DNA of 64,000 nt from Novosphingobium sp. EMRT-2 (GTDB taxonomy: Bacteria; Pseudomonadota; Alphaproteobacteria; Sphingomonadales; Sphingomonadaceae), in the NCBI RefSeq assembly GCF_005145025.1, contig NZ_CP039695.1, forward strand, positions 62,001-126,000, read 5' to 3'. Shown piece after piece: positions 1 through 7,809 of this stretch. Position 1 is the first letter of the stretch; the number at the start of each line of letters is the position of its first letter. A program made the translations under genes and the position numbers. Below the pieces are notes generated by a model. It saw nothing but the letters and a program-made list of their open reading frames with translations, was not told where the DNA came from and ran no database searches.

Positions 1-1
1 G

Positions 2-472
2 GCGTTGGATTTCGTGGACCCGAAGCGGATCGCCACGTTCGGCTGGTCCTATGGCGGCTATATGGCGATCAAGATGCTGCAGGCCGACCCCGGCGCCTAT
101 GCGGCGGCCATCGCCGTGGCTCCGGTCACCAAGTGGGAACTCTATGACACCCACTATACCGAACGCTACCTGGGCGACCCGAAGCGCGAACCGCAGGTCT
201 ATGCCACGTCGAACGCGCTGGCCGATACGGGCCGCATCCGCGATCCGCTGCTGCTGATCCACGGCATGGCGGACGACAACGTGGTGTTCGAGAACTCCTC
301 CGCGATCATCGCCAAGATGCAGGCGGAGGCGGTGCCTTTCGAGATGATGCTCTACCCCGGCTATACCCACCGCATCAGCGGGCCGAAGGTGAGCCAGCAT
401 CTCTACGAGACGGTTTTCCGTTTCCTCGATCGCAACGGCGTCGGACCGGCGCCGCTCGTGGTCGGGAAATAG
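2..472 (+). CDS. S9 family peptidase, C-terminal part (5' end outside window)
   Basis: This is the catalytic end of a prolyl-oligopeptidase/dipeptidyl-peptidase IV type serine peptidase, which cleaves short peptides and is usually exported in sphingomonads. The visible 156 codons are open from base 2, so the gene begins before the window. The alpha/beta-hydrolase triad is visible: Ser in GWSYGGY, Asp in GMADDNVVF and His in GYTHRISG, in the usual order. The beta-propeller half is missing from view. A short hairpin follows the stop. The family is clear, but substrate preference cannot be read from this fragment. Confidence 0.9.
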   Translation, partial: ALDFVDPKRIATFGWSYGGYMAIKMLQADPGAYAAAIAVAPVTKWELYDTHYTERYLGDPKREPQVYATSNALADTGRIRDPLLLIHGMADDNVVFENSSAIIAKMQAEAVPFEMMLYPGYTHRISGPKVSQHLYETVFRFLDRNGVGPAPLVVGK

Positions 473-503
473 GAATTTGGGTGGCCGGAAGGCCAATTCG
501 CTT

Positions 504-521
504 GGCTGGTCGGAACCAGCC
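504..521 (+). terminator. Hairpin after the S9 peptidase gene
   Basis: A perfect 7-bp stem (GGCTGGT/ACCAGCC) with a CGGA tetraloop lies between the peptidase stop and asd. There is no T-run, so it is a weak terminator candidate or an mRNA 3'-end structure. Confidence 0.3.
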
Positions 522-571
522 GCTATGGACGGCCCGCGTCATGCGATGCGCGGCACTGGAAGGGAAGTGAC

Positions 572-1597
572 ATGGGTTACCGGGTTGTAGTTGTCGGCGC
601 GACGGGGAACGTGGGCCGCGAGATGCTCAACATCCTTGCCGAGCGCGCGTTTCCGATCGACGAGATCGCCGCTGTCGCCTCGCCGCGTTCGCAGGGCACC
701 GAGATCGAGTTCGGCGAGACCGGGCAGAAGCTGAAGGTCCAGAACATCGAGCATTTCGATTTCACCGGCTGGGACATCGCCCTGTTCGCCGCCGGTTCCG
801 GCCCGACCAAGATCTATGCGCCTAAGGCCGCTTCGCAGGGCTGCGTGGTGATCGACAACTCGTCGCTCTACCGCATGGACCCGGACGTGCCGCTGATCGT
901 TCCCGAAGTGAACCCCGACGCGATCGATGGCTATACCAAGCGCAACATCATCGCCAACCCCAACTGCTCGACCGCGCAGATGGTCGTTGCGCTCAAGCCG
1001 CTGCACGATGCGGCGAAGATCAAGCGCGTGGTCGTCTCGACCTACCAGTCCGTGTCCGGCGCGGGCAAGGAAGGCATGGACGAGCTGTTCGAACAGAGCC
1101 GCGCGATCTTCGTCGGCGATCCGGTGGAACCCAAGAAGTTCACGAAGCAGATCGCCTTCAACGTGATCCCGCACATCGACGTCTTCCTGGACGATGGTTC
1201 GACCAAGGAAGAATGGAAGATGGTCGCCGAAACCAAGAAGATCCTCGATCCCAAGGTCAAGGTCGTCGCCACCTGCGTCCGCGTGCCGGTATTCATCGGC
1301 CACTCGGAAGCGGTCCACCTGGAGTTCGAGGAGGAAATCTCCGCCGAACAGGCCCAGTCGATCCTGCGTGAGGCGCCCGGCGTGATGCTCGTCGACAAGC
1401 GCGAGAATGGCGGATACGTGACGCCGGTGGAATGCGTGGGCGATTACGCCACGTTCGTTTCGCGCGTGCGCGAGGATTCGACCGTCGACAACGGCCTGGC
1501 GCTGTGGTGCGTGTCGGACAACCTGCGCAAGGGTGCCGCGCTCAACGCGGTGCAGATCGCCGAACTGTTGGGCCGCCGGCACCTCAAGAAGGGATAA
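572..1597 (+). CDS. asd: aspartate-semialdehyde dehydrogenase
   Basis: Catalyses NADPH-dependent reduction of aspartyl phosphate to aspartate semialdehyde, the branch point to lysine/diaminopimelate, threonine and methionine, in the cytoplasm. The 341-aa length is normal. An N-terminal nucleotide-binding GATGNVG (residues 9-15) and the active-site Cys132 in NPNCSTAQ are visible. ATG 572 is preceded by GGAAGGGA at suitable spacing. The gene stands alone between an S9 peptidase and an isomerase-like gene. The dapA gene at 29.75 kb acts next in the same pathway but is not linked. Identification is secure. Confidence 0.97.
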   Translation: MGYRVVVVGATGNVGREMLNILAERAFPIDEIAAVASPRSQGTEIEFGETGQKLKVQNIEHFDFTGWDIALFAAGSGPTKIYAPKAASQGCVVIDNSSLYRMDPDVPLIVPEVNPDAIDGYTKRNIIANPNCSTAQMVVALKPLHDAAKIKRVVVSTYQSVSGAGKEGMDELFEQSRAIFVGDPVEPKKFTKQIAFNVIPHIDVFLDDGSTKEEWKMVAETKKILDPKVKVVATCVRVPVFIGHSEAVHLEFEEEISAEQAQSILREAPGVMLVDKRENGGYVTPVECVGDYATFVSRVREDSTVDNGLALWCVSDNLRKGAALNAVQIAELLGRRHLKKG

Positions 1598-1667
1598 GCC
1601 GGCAGGCCTTCCCCGGTTGCGGGAAGAATTCGGCATTCTCGATGTCATAATATTTGCGCGATAGCCG

Positions 1668-1705
1668 CCCTCTCCCTAGGATCGCCTCTGATCCTTGGGA
1701 GAGGG
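1668..1705 (+). promoter_or_regulatory. Leader hairpin enclosing the ribosome binding site of the next gene
   Basis: Two 16-nt arms (1668-1683 and 1690-1705) pair with one mismatch around a 6-nt loop (GCCTCT). The 3' arm contains the GGGAGAGG that serves as Shine-Dalgarno for ATG 1716, so the folded RNA would hide the ribosome binding site. It may instead end the asd transcript, although no T-run follows. The CCCTCTCCC/GGGAGAGGG core recurs in the hairpin after dapA. Confidence 0.5.
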
Positions 1706-1715
1706 CACCCGCGCC

Positions 1716-2366
1716 ATGACGCTTTCCGCCGACGTTTTCTGGTCTTTCCGCAGCCCGTACAGCTACCTCGCCACGCGCCGCTACCGCGCGCTGACCGAAG
1801 AGTATGACCTCGCCATCAATCTGCGCCCGGTCTATCCGCTAGCGATCCGGCAGCCCGATTTCTTCGAGCGCAATCATCCCGGCTGGCTGCGCTATCTGTT
1901 CGTGGATGTGGCGCGGCTGGCGCAGTTCCACGGCATTCCCTTCGTTCCGCCGCGCCCCGATCCGATCGTGCAGGACATCGCCACGCGGCGCATCGCGGAC
2001 GAGCAGCCCTACATCTTCCGCCTGACGCGCATGGGGCAGGCGGCATCGCGGCGCGGCAAGTCGCTGGCCTTTGCCGATGAAGTCTCGCGCCTGATCTGGG
2101 GTGGCACGCAGGGCTGGCACGAAGGCGATCATCTCGCAGGGGCGGCCATGCGCGCCGGGCTGGACTTTGCCGAACTCGAAGCCGAAGCCGCCAGCGACGC
2201 GGATAGGCTCGACGCCGAACTCGCTGCCAACCAGGAAGCGCTGGAAGCGGCCGGCCACTGGGGCGTGCCCACGCTGGTCTTTGACGGCGAACCCTTCTTC
2301 GGGCAGGACCGCATCGACCTTGCGGTATGGCGCATGGAACAGAAGGGGCTGACGCGCCGGGGCTAG
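1716..2366 (+). CDS. DsbA-fold 2-hydroxychromene-2-carboxylate isomerase-like protein
   Basis: A 216-aa member of the HCCA isomerase/kappa-class glutathione transferase group of the DsbA thioredoxin-fold family. The N-terminal SFRSPYSYL (residues 10-18) is the family's glutathione/active-site signature with Ser in place of a redox Cys, and WGVPTLVFDGEPFFGQDR near the C-terminus is the usual cis-Pro and end-of-domain motif. ATG 1716 was chosen because GGGAGAGG lies upstream; a TTG at 1695 in the same frame would lie inside that site. Family members isomerise naphthalene-pathway intermediates, but no aromatic-degradation genes are adjacent, so the substrate is unknown. Confidence 0.8.
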   Translation: MTLSADVFWSFRSPYSYLATRRYRALTEEYDLAINLRPVYPLAIRQPDFFERNHPGWLRYLFVDVARLAQFHGIPFVPPRPDPIVQDIATRRIADEQPYIFRLTRMGQAASRRGKSLAFADEVSRLIWGGTQGWHEGDHLAGAAMRAGLDFAELEAEAASDADRLDAELAANQEALEAAGHWGVPTLVFDGEPFFGQDRIDLAVWRMEQKGLTRRG

Positions 2367-2383
2367 CCGCTTACCCTGCGCCG

Positions 2384-2833
2384 ATGACGAGCCCAATCAT
2401 GACCGGCGGCTGCCAGTGCGGCCGCATCCGCTTTGCCGTGCGCCTCGATAGCGACGAGGCCTATCTCTGCCATTGCCGCATGTGCCAGAAGGCGACCGGC
2501 GGGGTGGCGGCGGCCTTCGCGCAGGTTGCGCGCGATGCCTTGACCTGGGAGCGCGAGCCGGACTGGTATGCCTCGTCGGCGATCGCGCGGCGCCCGTTCT
2601 GTTCGACTTGCGGCACGCCGCTGGGATTCGCCTTTGTGGATGGCGCGGGCATGATGGACCTCACCGTCGGCAGTTTTGACGATCCTTCGATCTTCCGGCC
2701 GGTGGCGCACGCCGGCGCGGAAAGCTTGCACGAGGCATGGCTGGACACGCGCGCGCTTCCCCGCCATCGCAGCGACCAGACACCGAGCGTGGCCGACCGC
2801 TGGAAGGCCGCCGGACTGGAGGTTCCCGAATGA
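2384..2833 (+). CDS. GFA family protein (glutathione-dependent formaldehyde-activating enzyme-like, zinc-binding)
   Basis: A 149-aa protein with the full GFA (Mss4-like fold) cysteine pattern: CQC at 10-12, CHCRMC at 29-34 and CSTC at 73-76, which bind zinc. The founding member is reported to join formaldehyde to glutathione, but most paralogues have no known substrate. ATG 2384 is used; ATG 2399 (MTGGCQCG) is an equally family-like start. Its TGA overlaps the ATG of the following hydrolase (ATGA at 2830-2833), so the two are probably translationally coupled. Confidence 0.85.
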   Translation: MTSPIMTGGCQCGRIRFAVRLDSDEAYLCHCRMCQKATGGVAAAFAQVARDALTWEREPDWYASSAIARRPFCSTCGTPLGFAFVDGAGMMDLTVGSFDDPSIFRPVAHAGAESLHEAWLDTRALPRHRSDQTPSVADRWKAAGLEVPE

Positions 2834-3591
2834 CCGAGCTGACCACCGAATTCTTCGCCGGCCACGGCGGCGCGCAACTCGCGCTGCACCGGATGGGGAA
2901 GGGGCGGCCGGTCGTGCTGCTGCACGGGTTGTTCTCCTCGGCCGCGATCAACTGGGTCAAGTTCGGCACCGCCGCGCAGCTTGTCGCCGCCGGGTTCGAA
3001 TGCCTGATGCCCGATCTGCGCGCGCACGGGCAAAGCGCCGCGCCGCATGATGCGGCTGCCTATCCGGCGGACGTGCTCGCGCTGGATGCCATGGCGCTGG
3101 TGGGCCATCTGGGGCTCACCGATTTCGACCTGTGTGGGTTCTCGCTGGGATCGCGTACCTCGGCACGGGCCGTGCTGGGCGGGCTATCCCCGCGCCGGCT
3201 GGTGCTGGCGGGCATGGGGCTGGAGGGGCTGGCCGGATGGAAGGGCCGGCGCGATTTCTTCATCGACGTGATCGACCGCTTCGGCACGATCCGGCCCGGC
3301 GATCCCGCCTATGTCTCGCAGCAGTTCATGAAGACGATGAACGTCGATCGCGTGGCCGCGCGGCTGCTGCTGGGGTCCATGGCGGATACCGCGCCCGAGG
3401 ACCTGGCCGGCGTGACCATGCCCGTGCTGGTGCTGTGCGGCGACAAGGACAACGACAACGGCTCGGCCGACCGGCTGGCCGCCGCGCTGCCCGATGCGCG
3501 CTGCGCGACCATTCCCGGCACGCACATGAGCAGCGTGACCGTGCCGGAAATGGGGGCGGAGATCGTTTCGTTTCTTACCAGACCGGCTTGA
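2830..3591 (+). CDS. alpha/beta hydrolase
   Basis: A 253-aa cytoplasmic alpha/beta-fold hydrolase. Seen: the oxyanion HG at 32-33, the nucleophile elbow GFSLGS with Ser105, an acid in CGDKDND and a C-terminal His in IPGTHMSS. It starts inside the stop of the GFA gene (ATGA overlap), which suggests a shared function, possibly removal of a thiol ester or reactive small molecule. That link is inference; the substrate is not evident. Confidence 0.88.
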   Translation: MTELTTEFFAGHGGAQLALHRMGKGRPVVLLHGLFSSAAINWVKFGTAAQLVAAGFECLMPDLRAHGQSAAPHDAAAYPADVLALDAMALVGHLGLTDFDLCGFSLGSRTSARAVLGGLSPRRLVLAGMGLEGLAGWKGRRDFFIDVIDRFGTIRPGDPAYVSQQFMKTMNVDRVAARLLLGSMADTAPEDLAGVTMPVLVLCGDKDNDNGSADRLAAALPDARCATIPGTHMSSVTVPEMGAEIVSFLTRPA

Positions 3592-3677
3592 CCGCGGCGT
3601 TCGGAGGCTTAACCACGGAGGCATGACAGGCGCCCGCATCGCGCGGCGCTGGCAATGTCCTCAGGGAGTCCCCGTCC

Positions 3678-5504
3678 ATGAAATCGCTGTCTTCCGTTCT
3701 TGCGCTGGCCGTCGCGGGTCTTTCCGTGACGGGCCTTGCCGCGCCCGCTTGCGCGCAGGATGCTGCCGCCACACCCGCCACGGTGAAGACGTGGCTGTCC
3801 CAGGCGGAAAAGGACTATTTCGACCAGTCCATCCGCACCAACCGCACCGAGTGGGTCTATCAGACCAACATAACCTACGATACCGCCGAGCTTACGTCCG
3901 CTGGCAACGCGGCGCTGACGAAGCTTCAGGTCGATCAGGCCAAACAGGCGGCGATCCTCGCCAAGGTGCCAGGCCTTGCGCCTGACGTCGCGCGCAAGCT
4001 GCTGGTCATCCGCACACAGATCACCACGCCGGCGCCCACCACCCCCGGCGCGGCCGAGGAATTCGCCGCGCTGCAGGCCCGCGTCCAGGGCATCTACGGC
4101 AAGGGCCATGGCACGCTGAATGGCGAGCCCGTCAATGGTAGCGACATCGAGGAAGCGATGGGCACCACGCGCGATCCGGCGAAGCTCAAGGAAATGTGGG
4201 TAAGCTGGCACGATACGGTCGGCACGCCGATGAAGGCCGACTACGTGCGCATGGTCGATATCGCCAACGCTGGCGCGCGCGAACTTGGCTTTGCCGATAC
4301 CGGCGCGCTGTGGCGCTCGAACTACGATATGGACCCCGATGCCTTCGCGGCGCTGACCGAGAAGATCTGGGGCGAGGTCCAGCCGCTTTACCGCCAGCTG
4401 CACTGCTACGTCCGCACCAAGCTCAACGAGAAGTACGGCGATGCCGTGCAGCCCAGGACAGGCCCGATCCGCGCCGACCTGCTGGGCAACATGTGGGCGC
4501 AGGAATGGGGCAACATCTATGATATCGTCGCTCCCGCCGGGGCGGGGGATCTTGGCTACGACGTCACCGATCTGCTGGCAGCGAAGGGCTACGATCCGCT
4601 CAAGATGGTGAAGGCGGGCGAGGGCTTCTATTCCTCGCTGGGCCTGGCGCAATTGCCCGAAACCTTCTGGCAGCGCTCGCAGTTCGTGAAGCCGCGCGAT
4701 CGCGAGGTGGTGTGCCACGCTTCCGCCTGGGACGTCGACAACAAGGACGATCTGCGCATCAAGATGTGCATCAAGGTGAATGGCGACGATTTCGGCGTGA
4801 TCCATCACGAACTCGGCCACAACTACTATCAGCGCGCCTACAACGGGCAGGACCCGCTTTACCTGAACGGCGCCAACGACGGCTTCCACGAAGCGATCGG
4901 CGATTTCGTGGCGCTCTCGATCACGCCCGAATATCTCGTGCAGATCGGCCTGCTCGATCGCGCCAAGGTGCCGGGGCCGGAAAAGGACACCGGCCTGCTG
5001 CTGCGCCAGGCGATGGACAAAGTGGCGTTCCTGCCGTTTGGCCTGTTGATCGATCGCTGGCGCTGGAACGTGTTCAACGGCACGATCAAGCCCGCGCAGT
5101 ACGAAACGGCCTGGAACGACATGCGCCTGAAATATCAGGGCATCGTGCCGCCCGCGCCGCGCAGCGCCGATGCCTTCGATCCGGGCGCGAAGTATCACAT
5201 CCCCGCCGTGGTGCCCTATACGCGCTATTTTCTGGCGCGGGTGTTGCAGTTCCAGTTCTTCGAGGCGGCGTGCAAGCAGGCCGGCTGGAAGGGGCCGCTG
5301 CACCGGTGCAGCTTCTATGGCAACAAGGCGGTGGGCCAGAAGCTCAACGCGATGCTGACCATGGGCGCATCGAAGCCCTGGCCCGATGCGCTGGAAGCCT
5401 TCACCGGCAGCCGCGAGATGAGCGGCGCCTCGATGGTGCGCTATTTCGCGCCGCTTTCGCGCTGGCTGGAGCAGCAGAATCGCGGCAAGGACTGCGGCTG
5501 GTAG
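3678..5504 (+). CDS. M2 family metallopeptidase (peptidyl-dipeptidase A, ACE-like)
   Basis: A 608-aa exported zinc dipeptidyl carboxypeptidase. Residues 1-26 form a signal peptide ending near ACAQD. The zinc motif HELGH is at residues 377-381 and the third ligand is Glu405 in GFHEAIGDF, as in angiotensin-converting enzyme. The family removes dipeptides from peptide C-termini; here it probably acts in the periplasm on nutrient peptides. It has its own leader after the hydrolase and is not tightly linked to its neighbours. Confidence 0.93.
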   Translation: MKSLSSVLALAVAGLSVTGLAAPACAQDAAATPATVKTWLSQAEKDYFDQSIRTNRTEWVYQTNITYDTAELTSAGNAALTKLQVDQAKQAAILAKVPGLAPDVARKLLVIRTQITTPAPTTPGAAEEFAALQARVQGIYGKGHGTLNGEPVNGSDIEEAMGTTRDPAKLKEMWVSWHDTVGTPMKADYVRMVDIANAGARELGFADTGALWRSNYDMDPDAFAALTEKIWGEVQPLYRQLHCYVRTKLNEKYGDAVQPRTGPIRADLLGNMWAQEWGNIYDIVAPAGAGDLGYDVTDLLAAKGYDPLKMVKAGEGFYSSLGLAQLPETFWQRSQFVKPRDREVVCHASAWDVDNKDDLRIKMCIKVNGDDFGVIHHELGHNYYQRAYNGQDPLYLNGANDGFHEAIGDFVALSITPEYLVQIGLLDRAKVPGPEKDTGLLLRQAMDKVAFLPFGLLIDRWRWNVFNGTIKPAQYETAWNDMRLKYQGIVPPAPRSADAFDPGAKYHIPAVVPYTRYFLARVLQFQFFEAACKQAGWKGPLHRCSFYGNKAVGQKLNAMLTMGASKPWPDALEAFTGSREMSGASMVRYFAPLSRWLEQQNRGKDCGW

Positions 5505-5551
5505 GGCCTGTTCCCCGATAAGGTCTTGCCGTTGGGCGCGGTTTCCGTCAC

Positions 5552-5584
5552 CATCCTCTCAAATCATAAAATGATCAGAGGATG
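5552..5584 (+). promoter_or_regulatory. SD-enclosing hairpin before the YbjN-like gene
   Basis: CATCCTCT (5552-5559) pairs perfectly with AGAGGATG (5577-5584), and inside it ATCAT (5563-5567) pairs with ATGAT (5571-5575) around an AAA loop. The 3' arm carries the AGAGG that serves ATG 5587, so the fold would block initiation. This is seen directly in sequence; a role as a thermosensor or protein-binding switch is inference. Confidence 0.55.
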
Positions 5585-5586
5585 CC

Positions 5587-6168
5587 ATGATGAAACCGCG
5601 CCGGCTTGCCGCGTTTCTGGCTTTGGGAAGTGCCTTTGCGGCCTCGGTGCCCGCCCACGCCAGCATGAATCTCGATACCGAACCCGTCGCGCTTGCCCGG
5701 CAGGTTTCGGCGACCAGCCCGGATGGCGTGGTCGCGGCGCTGCGCTCGCTGGGCTATGGCGCCGATCTGACCGCCGATGACGCCGGCGAACCGCTGATCA
5801 ACGCGCGCATCGGCAAATGGCAGACGTTCGTGCTGTTCTACGACTGCGACGCGAAGATGCACGACAATTGCCAGTCGCTGCAGTTCAGCGCCAGTTTCAC
5901 GCCCGACAAGCCCTTCGGCCCGCAGGAAGCGGCTGCCTTCGCGCGCGACTATCGCTTCGGGGCGCTGACGATCGGCTCTGACAAGTCGGTCGTGCTGTCG
6001 TGGGACGTGGTGACCGGCGGCGGCCTGGATTCGTCGGTGTTCCGCAAGGTCGTCGAAAACTTCAGCTTCGCCATGGATAACGTGGGCGCGCTGGCGTTCA
6101 ACGAGGATAGCGGCGCGGATGCGAAGCGGCCGGCGGGCCGCCTTATCGCTTCCGGCTCTCGTCCTTGA
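5587..6168 (+). CDS. secreted YbjN-domain-like protein
   Basis: A 193-aa protein with a signal peptide (residues 1-24, ending SVPAHA). The rest fits the YbjN/sensory transduction regulator-like fold: a DDAGEPLI turn, FVLFYDC followed by CQSLQFSASF, then a helix and VVLSWDVVTGG. Family function is poorly understood. ATG 5587 and ATG 5590 are both possible. The start is preceded by a hairpin that buries its ribosome binding site. The 3' end overlaps the convergent HD-GYP gene by 26 bp. Confidence 0.7.
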   Translation: MMKPRRLAAFLALGSAFAASVPAHASMNLDTEPVALARQVSATSPDGVVAALRSLGYGADLTADDAGEPLINARIGKWQTFVLFYDCDAKMHDNCQSLQFSASFTPDKPFGPQEAAAFARDYRFGALTIGSDKSVVLSWDVVTGGGLDSSVFRKVVENFSFAMDNVGALAFNEDSGADAKRPAGRLIASGSRP

Positions 6169-7471
6169 CGTTCTTGAGCGACGCGCCGGCAAGTTGGGGC
6201 CAGCGTTCTTCCCAATCGTGAAGGTCCCAGTCGGCCGGCCGTTCGAAGCTCAGAATGTCTTCCTGCGTTTCGGCCAGGTTGATGTCTTCCAGTTCGATGG
6301 TCACGCCGGGCGTGGTGCTGGCGAAAGCGCGCACCGTAGGGCGTTCGGGATGCTTGCGATGCGTTTCGATCACGATCGCCAGCCGGTCGCCGGGAATGCG
6401 CACGAGTGAGCCGACCGGATAGACGCCCACCGAACGCACGAACGCGGCCAGCACATATTCGTCGAAATGGCCGTTCCAGCTCAGCATCTCGTGGATCGCT
6501 TCAGCCGGTGTCCACGGGGCCTTGTAGGGCCGGTCCGACGTGTACGCGTCATAGACGTCGCACACCGCGCCCATGCGTGAAAGCAGGGTGATCTCGTCGC
6601 CGCTCAGCCGATGGGGATACCCGGTGCCGTCGACCTTTTCGTGATGGTGCAGCGCCACGTCCATGACCAGTGCCGACAGCGTGTCGTCCTTGCGCAGCAC
6701 GGAATGCCCGCGTTCGGGGTGCTCCCGCATCGAGGCGAATTCGGCGTCGGTCAGCCGTCCGGCCTTGTTCAGGATCGAATCGTCGATCGCCATCTTGCCG
6801 ATATCGTGCAGCAGACCGGCCATGCCCGCCTCGCGCACCTTTTCCTCGGAGAAATCCAGTTCGCGGGCAAGGTTGATCATCAGCGCCGAGACGGTCACCG
6901 AATGCATGTAGGTGTATTCGTCCTTGCGCTTCAGCCGCAGCACCGATGTAAGCGTGGAATTGTTGCGCGACAGCGAATCCGCGATCTCGTCCACCAGCGG
7001 GCCGAGCTTTTCGGCGTCGATCGTATCGCCCGAGCGAACCTGCTTCAGAAGCTGGGACATCAGGCGGCGCGCAAGGTTCACCGTCTTGCGTGCGCGGCTG
7101 AGTTCGGCCGCCATGGAGCAGGTTTCGGGCACGGCCGGCTTCTGGCGCGCTGCCGGCGCGATCGGGGCGAGCCGGGGCTTGGCGCTTTTGCGCGGGTTGG
7201 CCCGGGCTGGCGCGGGCGGGGGCGCCGGCATTGCGGCGGGCGGCGGGGCCGGCTGGTTCGCGGCCTTGGGCGGTTCGACCTTGATGTCGAGCCCCTTGTC
7301 GGTATCGATGATCACGCCGGAAATCCGCGCAGAGCGCAGCGCGTCCACATCGTCGCTATGTTCCAGAAGGAACTTACCACGCCAGAACGGGTGGAAGAAC
7401 CACACGCCCTTGATGGCATGAATCCACATGCCGGCGCGGACCTGATCCTTCTCAATCTGCTTTAGCGCCAT
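6143..7471 (-). CDS. HD-GYP domain protein, probable cyclic-di-GMP phosphodiesterase
   Basis: A 442-aa soluble protein: an N-terminal DUF3391-type domain (about 1-80), a Pro/Ala-rich linker, then an HD-GYP domain. The metal pair HD is at 222-223 in HDIGK, and the family signature GYP is at 284-286 in DGTGYP, both intact, so hydrolysis of cyclic di-GMP is likely. The start at 7471 (MALKQIEKD) fits the DUF3391 N-terminus; an upstream in-frame extension is not family-like. Transcribed from a long leader after AMP nucleosidase. Confidence 0.9.
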   Translation of the reverse strand: MALKQIEKDQVRAGMWIHAIKGVWFFHPFWRGKFLLEHSDDVDALRSARISGVIIDTDKGLDIKVEPPKAANQPAPPPAAMPAPPPAPARANPRKSAKPRLAPIAPAARQKPAVPETCSMAAELSRARKTVNLARRLMSQLLKQVRSGDTIDAEKLGPLVDEIADSLSRNNSTLTSVLRLKRKDEYTYMHSVTVSALMINLARELDFSEEKVREAGMAGLLHDIGKMAIDDSILNKAGRLTDAEFASMREHPERGHSVLRKDDTLSALVMDVALHHHEKVDGTGYPHRLSGDEITLLSRMGAVCDVYDAYTSDRPYKAPWTPAEAIHEMLSWNGHFDEYVLAAFVRSVGVYPVGSLVRIPGDRLAIVIETHRKHPERPTVRAFASTTPGVTIELEDINLAETQEDILSFERPADWDLHDWEERWPQLAGASLKNVKDESRKR

Positions 7472-7809
7472 TGGCAACCGACCTTCATATTCAAAGCCTG
7501 ACCCGAGATTGCTCCGTGCGATGCGGACGCAGATTTCGTCCGCTTCGGTTCGCGTAACATTCGGGATGGTTCCAAATCGTAAACGTCGCGTACAAATTTC
7601 GTGGGCGCGAAAGTGCGGTGTTCGCACGCCGCGCCGCGCCGGCACTGGGGTTGGGAATATACTATAATCAAATCAGTATTTTATGTGGTTGTGGAGGCGC
7701 GGTGCAAGCCTGCTGCGTCGTCCACCCTTTTTGATCGGGACGCCATCTTTCGGCATGTCTCGCGCGGCGAATCGCGTTCGGCCGCATGTAACAAATGGCC
7801 CAGTGCAGG
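7472..7809. other. 338-bp non-coding gap between the HD-GYP gene and amn
   Basis: No supported gene. The stretch 7655-7690 is the only AT-rich patch here (contains TATACTATAATCAAATCAG) and probably holds the minus-strand promoter of the HD-GYP gene, leaving a leader of about 180 nt. I see no clear terminator for amn. Confidence 0.4.

Noticed and set aside
3609..5303. Long open frame antisense to the M2 peptidase gene
   Set aside because: High-GC genes often have long open frames on the other strand. The sense strand has a signal peptide, HELGH motif and family length; the antisense frame has no family features.
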